Source: Rotaria sp. Silwood1 (lineage: Eukaryota; Rotifera; Eurotatoria; Philodinida; Philodinidae). From it: a DNA stretch of 64,000 nucleotides. The translations under genes and the position numbers were made by a program. The notes beneath the pieces were generated by a model, which was not told the DNA's origin, searched no databases, and saw nothing but the letters and a program-made list of their open reading frames with translations. The stretch spans positions 1,254,932 through 1,318,931 of the forward strand of contig CAJNOP010000044.1 in NCBI GenBank assembly GCA_905250075.1, in the 5' to 3' direction. Shown here in pieces: positions 56,487-64,000 of the stretch (position 1 is its first letter; every line of letters starts with the position of its first letter).

Positions 56487-59170
56487 TTAATTAAAGGATG
56501 TTTTGTCGTCATCATTATTATTTTCAACATGTATATAGATGAATGTTAATAGCCATGGTACACGCAATATATTAAGTATCATAGATTGAAAACCATATTG
56601 ATAAACAATTATCTGATTTTGAATGTAAAACAGTATTATTAGTTAATGAATGATAATATAGAAATAAACGACTTGTTAAAAAAAAACTATAATAAATACA
56701 TCAATGGTTTAATATTGAATTAATATCATACTAAATATTTTACAGAACCATGAAAATAGATGTATAACATAAAAATTAGATGTTGTATTTAAAGATTTAT
56801 AAATATATATATTGCTTGTCTTTTTTTTTTTTTACATTCTGTAATACAATGATTTAATAATGTTAATATAACTGTATGACTAGAAAATATACAATCACCA
56901 TATGAAAGTACACCTTGAAATAATAATCCTTGAAAAAGAAATATTTATATACAACGAGATAAAATTTCTTCGGAAGTACCATATTTCTAAAACAACAAAA
57001 AAAAAATATTATAATATTCAAAATTTATTTAAACGAATATTTATTTTACCAATGGAGTACAATCAAGATGATGACCGAGCACCTAAAATATTAAATACTT
57101 CTTGAATTGTATTATCACTTCGATTAAATATTTAACAAAAAAAAAAAAAGAATTCTACTTGAATAATAGATAAGTATGGTATTAGATTAATGTCTTAAAT
57201 ATACATATGTAAATGAAACAATGAAAAAAATCTGAAGAATATTTATACAGTATGAATATAGAATTTAGTAATAAATTTTTGAACAAATTCGAAATAAAGA
57301 AGCTTTTTATAGTCTTCATAAAAAGAAAACGTCATTACTAAGTTTATCGAGATACTATAAATTATTTTGTTAGTCATAAAGTTGAATATGATAAGTCGAT
57401 TTAAGTAACATGACCTTTCTTTTTTTGATAAGTAACTTTACATTTATTCATATTCAAACATATGAACATATGTTCATTTATTATATAAACTAATAATATT
57501 TAATTCAGTTTATTTTTCATTATATAAAATATAAATTAATTTGTTCAAAGAGTTTCATCAAACAGAATATTTAATCGTTGGTAAGCTTACATTCTTCTGA
57601 CGTCAATGAACAATACTAAACATCAATTTCTTCAATATTTATTTGCTCACGAAACAATTCAATATATACAAGTGTGTCTGAGATCGATGGAGTTTGAAAA
57701 GAGAAAAGATTGATTAGAGGATTTAAGTTAAAGCTAGTAAAAAAAAAAAGCAAACATTTTTCAAGATTAAAGGATAATTTCGACTAATATGATTAAAAAC
57801 TTTGACAAACACTTTCATGTCATATTTAATTACACTTAAAGATGTAACTAACATATAGTTATTGATCGTAGAAAACATATTGTTCCACGGAGTGCAAAAA
57901 AATCTTCATTCCTAATATAAACACAATAAACAAAGTTATTTAAACCAAAAAAAAAATCAATAGATCTTTTTATTTTGTATTTACCAATATTTATGAAATA
58001 GTAAAATCAATAAAAAGTTGTTATTTTTTTTTTTGTGACCACTATTTAAAAATCATACATACATAGTGAAAATACTGAAATTTTCCTTCATTGCCTTCTA
58101 CATGATACGTTCTATCCAGCTCAATTTTTTAATGAGTACTTTGATGAAATGGGCGTCGATATTTTGTTTTTTTTTGCTACAACATGTTATTCCTATAAAA
58201 TTTAGCAGCTGTTAAAAGAATAATATCATTGAAAGAAAAAACAAGTTTTTTTTGACATTACTTTCAGTATTTTACTTCTGGAAATGACATTTTTGAAAAG
58301 GAAAAAAAAATACCAAGCAGCTTGATTTGATCCTAGTTATTATAATTAAACTTGAAGCTCGAAAAAATGAAGCATAGAGTTTTACGGAAGAAAAGAGAGA
58401 ACGTCTGGTCAGTTTTTTACTTTAAAAAGCATTAGGAATTTTTGAATCTATGATAAATTTTACTTTACTTATTGAAATCTATCTGTCTTAAAAAGTCTTT
58501 ATCGAACGATTTTTAAGAAATATTTAGGTAGATTTACTCTTAAATTACTTACAAATATGTGGAATATAATCAAGAAAATAGATCTGGATATTTAAAATAA
58601 ATTTAATTAATTGTTAAATATGAAAATTAATATTTAACTTTTGTACATTGGGTACACGATTATGTACAACAATCATAATAAATGATGTCCATATTCCACT
58701 AATTAATGTATAAATAAAACTGATTAATAAATGTTCTTTTTTCATCTTTTGATTTATTTGAAATAGACATTTGTTGACTATTTATTTGACATGAACTATA
58801 TATATTATGTATATTTGATTCAAGTAAATATGTTAATAATAATGATGAATGATTATATTTGATAGAATTATTCACAAAAAATTTTGTTGTTTTAAGGATT
58901 TAAATAAATAAATTTGTTTATGATTTTTATTTAGTAAACATGATGTAGAAATATTTAATAATGAATAAAAATCATTATATATATGTATATTGATACCATA
59001 ATTTTTTAATATAAACGTTTAATAAATAATGATGCTTGTTTAAGATCATTTTCATTCATAAGAAGTAATATTAAACTATCGATATCATTTTATTTACAAA
59101 ATTTGATAAATTAAGTGAATAAAATCATTGTTCAACATCATTTATTGTCCAAAATATAATTGATGATTTT
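56487..59170 (-). pseudogene. Decayed second copy of the SMSr-like gene
   Basis: Read on the minus strand, pieces of a full SAM plus PAP2_C protein appear in the right order. About 59160-59000: WTINDVEQ, a TGA where the intact copy has Trp, FYSLNLSNF, then in a shifted frame DIDSLILLLMNENDLKQA (SAM domain). About 58755-58640: HLLISFIYTLISGIWTSFIM, then IVVHNRVPNV (first membrane segment and VHERVP motif). About 58540: FLDYIPH. About 57110-57060: GHHLDCTP, then a donor. About 56990-56850: TSEEILSRCI, a stop, IFLFQGLLFQG, then YGDCIFSSHTVILTLLNHC, the equivalent of CGDYLYSGHT with the first Cys lost. About 56745-56600: SWFCKIF, TIDVFII and TSRLFLYYHSLTNN; the second catalytic His is lost and a stop precedes TIDV. 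Stops and frame shifts mean it cannot make the enzyme. It is closer to complete than a retrocopy and keeps introns, so it arose by DNA duplication. Confidence 0.8.
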
Positions 59171-62100
59171 ATTAAATTCTTAATTAAATACAAAAACAAA
59201 AGTAAATACATAGAATCATTAAAAAAATAAATAAAAACAATACATACAATATAAGAATTATGAAATTCTTATTGTTTAGCGAGTTACTATTTGGCATTAT
59301 ACATTGATTTATTCATAGAATTTTGTTTTCTTTTTTTTTTTTCAAAAAATAAAGAAATATATCGAAACATATTTCTTTAATAGATAAAATAATTAACAGA
59401 TGCGGACCGAAAATTCTTCTCGATAACGGTTGATTGACATCGTCATATTCTACGTCATCATTTTTGTTTACCATTCCTTCTTGTCTTATTATTTTACACA
59501 AGAATAATTGATGAGAACTATATAGGGATAGTTCTCGATAGATGTCATATAAAACCAATCACGAGAGTTCCATTTCTATATACGTAATTCTTTCGTTTGA
59601 GATATGACCCTTGCTAATAGTATACATATGTAGTAACACGAACAATAACTATTAGCCTGTACTGTAAATAATTTATAAAACGTTACATTGATAAAGAGAT
59701 TTATAAGTGCTATTTGTTGTATTAAGTTTCATGTTCATTTATTCTAGATCTTAATTAAAAAAGAAAACCAGAAGTTTCGAGAAAAAGTAAATGATATATC
59801 TAACTATCTAAACAATGTTTCATGAAAAAAATAATAAAATTGTGATTATAGCAGAAAAAAATTCATCAATTTCACTATTTAGAATTTAATCAAATTTTTA
59901 ATATGAATTTTATCAAGATGATCATCATTTACATCAAAGAAAATATAATACTTTCTGGAAAAATCATGCAACATAGATTTCTACCTTATATAGATAATAT
60001 CATATATGTGGAGTACATTGAAACAATTTTCAACATATTGTACATGTATATATATATCTGAATTATCCATTATGTAATCATCAAAGATCAATTGTTAGAA
60101 TTCATCTTATTTCTATTAGAAGAAGTGTATAATATTAATTTAAATATTTGTATAAGAATTTCTGTATTTTACTACAATTACTATAACTTTTGATGATTTC
60201 TGTCAAAATAAACTTGAAATAGTTCGAAGTAAATCGTTGAAATCGAATATAAAAAGTATAAAAGATCTTAGTGCTATTAAAATTTAGTAGGATATTCGAT
60301 TGATTATTTCATTGTTTGTTAGAATCAAAAAAACATACTGAAATAAATCACATAAATTGTTTTTCTTGCTAATGACATTTAACATCATAATAGTTTGACA
60401 AATATATAAACAAATATAATTGCTTATGCTTCAACCATGATTAGTTCTAATATATAATTCTCTATTGGACATCCACATTAAATAAGAATAATTTTCTTAA
60501 TATATTTATTGTTTTGTTGTTGATATTGTGTTTCTATCAGTATGAATGTTTGTTTTATAAGTGTTATGTGAATATTGATCTTGACTACGAAAGAAAAAGA
60601 AAAATCTATACAACTTTCATTTTTCAATAGTATCATAAAATTATTCATCTTCTCCTTTCAACAACTATTTAATGATACTATTGTATTGCAATTCACTATC
60701 AATACGTTTATTTCTACATAGAAATTTCTCTTCTTCACGCAAATAAAGATTTCTCCAAGGGCAAAAATGCTGATCAATTTCAGCTGTATAGCACTTTCTA
60801 TGCTTATGGAATTCATTGTGGAACAAATGAATATTCTCCGCTCTCTAAGCAATGAAGTCTGTAGAATCCAATATCTCTCTGATCGTTTGAATCTTAAACA
60901 AAATACCGTGAGCAGCCATGTCTCATATGTTTGTTTGCCCTACTGGAATTGTCAATGACTTCAACACTCGTTCTTGCCATTAGTACATACAGATGTTTAT
61001 ATATTTAATACAAATTCAAAAAAAAGGTGATATCAATAATGAGATAAAATATTTCAACAACTCATATATACCATTTCGATAATTCCAACATTCATTGAAT
61101 ATATTTTGATGTTGAATTTTCATGGTCATTGTACTATTAGTTGTTCTATTATTGATTAAAATTTTTCATGATATATTATTACAAATATTTTGAAATAAAT
61201 AAGTAAAGAATATTTTTTTCTGGCAGAATAAATCAAAGCTTTTTTTTTCCTCATGAAAAAAAAAATATAATTACTTTTATTGCAAGCAAATATTTGCACA
61301 AAGATTAATCGCATTTGTTAATTCAGCTGTATTCATTTTATCCTAATATTTCTTCCAAAAAAATAAGTGAAATTATAATGACGTTCTTAAAAATAGTTTT
61401 CTTTTTTTATTATTCTTTTAGAGCAATAACTGCATTGTTTCAAGTTAGAAGAACATACACGAATATATGATTTTACAGAATCTAGATATTTCAATTAGTA
61501 AATACATGTTTTGTTCATCTTTGCACTATGAAAACAGGTAATATATTTAATTTAGTTTTTACAAATGAATACTTTTTGTTCAAGTAAAAATCAACCTACC
61601 ATTCCTTCTATTGATAATAATGTTAGTTGTCGAGTTGTCTCAGAATTTAATGTTCACATTTAATAAACATAGGACATCAACGTTTTTCTTGATACGGTGC
61701 AATATTTAACAGTTAAAAGTACTACGAAATATTTAATCTGTGATTACGAATCATCACAGTGAAAAAAATTATTTAGGTTATGAATATTAGAAGAGAAAAT
61801 AAAGATTTTCTAGTATGAAACATCTATTTAAAACATTTTTATTCTGTACTTGGAAAACATCACGCATTAACGATGGAATACGTACTAACAGTATACTTTG
61901 CATAGTAATTTTGATATTGTTGTTGTTGTTTTGATTTTCTGTTTGACATAATGTATTGAAATACTATTCCATATGGAACCAATAATGCGAATGTCAATCA
62001 AATCTAATTGATGTCTCGAATTTTACTAATTTTAGATTGCAATTTTTCAAAATAATATTTTTTTTTGTAATAATACTCTGTTTTATCGATACTTGTGGAA

Positions 62101-63239
62101 GATTTTGGAATAAGTTTTTTGGTAAAATCAAAGATCGATAGAAGAAATAAATGCTTTATTTCACATAATCTAGAATACGTCTATTAAATTTTTCTACATA
62201 AAGATCCAAAAATTGAGAAAAATGTTTCTAGATATATGAATTTCATACAAAAACAAAATAGATTGTGAGTTAATGAAAAGTTCTTATTTAGTTATTTGTT
62301 TGTTTTTGTCATGTACGATTTAATATTTAATAAAATGTTCACATAATGAAAATAAAAATTTTTTTATTCAATTTACTTTTAATTATGAATAGTGAAAAAT
62401 AGTACTTGACAAATGTTTTTTTTTCCAACTATAAAAGTAGTTAAACATCCTTTCATAATAACTTACAATAATATACAACTAGAACATAATGAAAACAATG
62501 AGTAATAAATATTACTCAAATAATTAGCACAGATATACTTTCTTAATTTTAATGAAATAATAATAATATTTTAATACATTGAATTGATATAATGTTGCAA
62601 TAGATAGAAATTTGAAATGAAGAATAATAATTTTTCACTATAATGATACTGCATTGAAAGAACACTAAGTACTTTCTAGTAATCTATTATTATTTTCTGA
62701 TACTTTTGATGATGTTATTCTTCTCAAAGTTAAATCATGCTGAATTAATACATTTCAAACTCTGAAATATAAAAGTAACTTATACACGAAAAAAATACTC
62801 TAAAGCTTGAATTTCACAGTATCAACTATGCTAAATATAAGTAAGAGAGTTTAACAATAAACAAACATTTATAATCTTATCGCTCTAATTTGTACAACTA
62901 TTTTTTAATTAAAAAACATCACAATATGAAGTCATATTTTCAAAAATAACTTGAATTTAACTTATACAATTAAAATAAAGTAGAATGCTGTGCCTTAGTC
63001 TACAAGTGAAACATAAATGAATAAAAATAAGTATATGAATAGGTATTGAAAAAGATTCACTGACTAGTACTATATTTATTTTCTATAATGGCGAAGAAAA
63101 TATTTAATAATGATCATATTCAATAGAAAATGTTACATGAGAGTAAAAGTCATTGCCTTTATTTGCCAATTTACTATTAAAATACGTTCCATATGGATCA
63201 ACTAGATCGGTTGAAGAATTCCAATGGAATAAATATATA
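59171..63239. other. Gene-poor AT-rich stretch
   Basis: About 4 kb without a supported gene. Short open frames (for example 59313-59558 and 60767-60958) have no motif or splice partners. No tandem array or tRNA-like B box was noticed. Confidence 0.45.
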
Positions 63240-64000
63240 CAGTCGTGGACAAAAGTCCCGCTATCAGGCAAAAAACATTGAAACAAGGGCTGCTTGTTTT
63301 GAAACTTCTGCCATAAGAAGAACTTAATGAGTCCTGATCGCAGGCAAAAGCTTGAGCTCTACAACTTTACTCAGACTGAAATCTGAGGCTAACATTGACG
63401 ATATTTTCCTATTGTATTATCTCGAGCCAGGAAGAAGATATAACATTGTTCGACCCACCATTAGAAAGCCCGACTCTTCCTCTTTCCACACTAAAATTTT
63501 CATGATTAATGGACATGATTTTGCTAAGTTATGAATTAATCTCTGTCTACCCATGGAACTAACGTATCACAACTTCACCAGTTTTTGACTTGAAAATTAT
63601 ATCACAAACTGTCTACTTATGGCCTAGTCCACTTAAAGTTTCAGAATTATAGCTGCTACAGAAGTAGAGATTCACATCATTCTATATCTGAAGACCGATA
63701 GCCCTGTAAAATCACTATAGTATAGCACACTAAGCTCTTATTTGTAGCATGATTAGGCCATCGTGAAAGCTACCCATTGCACAAAAAATATCATCCGGAT
63801 TTCATCAAATCGAAGAAAATCAGCGTAACTTTTACATATCACTATTTTCAGCTTAAAATTACATAGAACTGCCAGCTTAAATTTCCGAAAATTCGTACTT
63901 TTCATTGTTTTCCCAGTTAATTTGCTTTAATTTTAAGCTGAAAACAGTGATATGTAAAAGTTACGCTGGTTTTCTTCGATTTGATGAAATCCGGATGATA
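63240..64000. mobile_element. Probable DNA transposon or foldback element cut by the window edge
   Basis: At 63238-63239 a TA is followed by CAGTCGTGGACAAAAGTCC, which resembles the terminal repeats of Tc1/mariner elements that insert at TA. From 63789 to 64000 the sequence is a palindrome. TATCATCCGGATTTCATCAA and the next 50 or so bases recur inverted, ending exactly at the last base of the window (about 95% match, with a spacer of about 65 bases centred near 63895). The right end is outside the window, so element limits and class are inferred. A 60-codon open frame at 63352-63534 (+) lies inside; I do not recognise it. Confidence 0.5.
63789..64000. repeat. Inverted repeat (arms about 72 bases) at the window edge
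   Basis: Left arm 63789-63861 and right arm 63929-64000 are reverse complements with about three mismatches. Since the right arm stops only because the window ends, the repeat may be longer. Confidence 0.93.

Overview
The window is AT-rich nuclear DNA from an animal. Its genes are broken by many short introns (mostly about 45-80 bases, with GT..AG ends). The gene set is metazoan: a KDM3-type JmjC demethylase, a DYRK1A/minibrain kinase, PDZD8, MMACHC, MARCH6/TEB4, an SLC16-like transporter and an SMSr/SAMD8-type SAM plus PAP2 enzyme. Small introns, low GC, compact neighbours, an aldo-keto reductase of plant/algal type and foldback DNA elements together suggest a bdelloid rotifer or a similar small invertebrate. 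The species is an inference, and nothing here proves it.

Layout. 1-7.2 kb is a decayed zone with no intact gene: a fibronectin-III (titin/twitchin-like) relic and a lysosomal-acid-lipase pseudogene split by a 141-bp palindromic insertion. A Ser-rich open stretch follows at 7.2-8.2 kb. 9.1-14.4 kb (+) is a KDM3-like gene. 14.4-21.5 kb is gene-poor, with two unrecognised coding remnants. 21.5-25.5 kb (+) is DYRK1A-like, with two candidate first exons and two candidate ends. 26.4-31.4 kb (+) is PDZD8. 32.4-33.6 kb (-) joins an F-box to a LamG-like domain. 35.5-38.1 kb (-) is the aldo-keto reductase. 40.2-41.2 kb (+) is MMACHC, followed after 171 bases by MARCH6 (41.3-44.9 kb, +). A hAT-like foldback element with an 8-bp target duplication lies between MARCH6 and the convergent SLC16-like gene (45.8-48.5 kb, -). 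52.5-55.1 kb (-) is the SMSr-like gene, and a decayed second copy in the same orientation lies just upstream at 56.5-59.2 kb. 59.2-63.2 kb is gene-poor. The right edge carries a palindrome that runs out of the window.

The genes do not form a pathway. PDZD8, MARCH6 and SMSr all act at the endoplasmic reticulum (contact-site lipid transfer, ER-associated degradation, ceramide phosphoethanolamine synthesis), but nothing suggests the clustering is functional. All seven multi-exon models with a full reading frame (KDM3, PDZD8, F-box/LamG, AKR, MARCH6, SLC16-like, SMSr-like), plus MMACHC and DYRK1A, keep frame across every proposed splice. Splice positions were placed by eye and may be off by a base or two.
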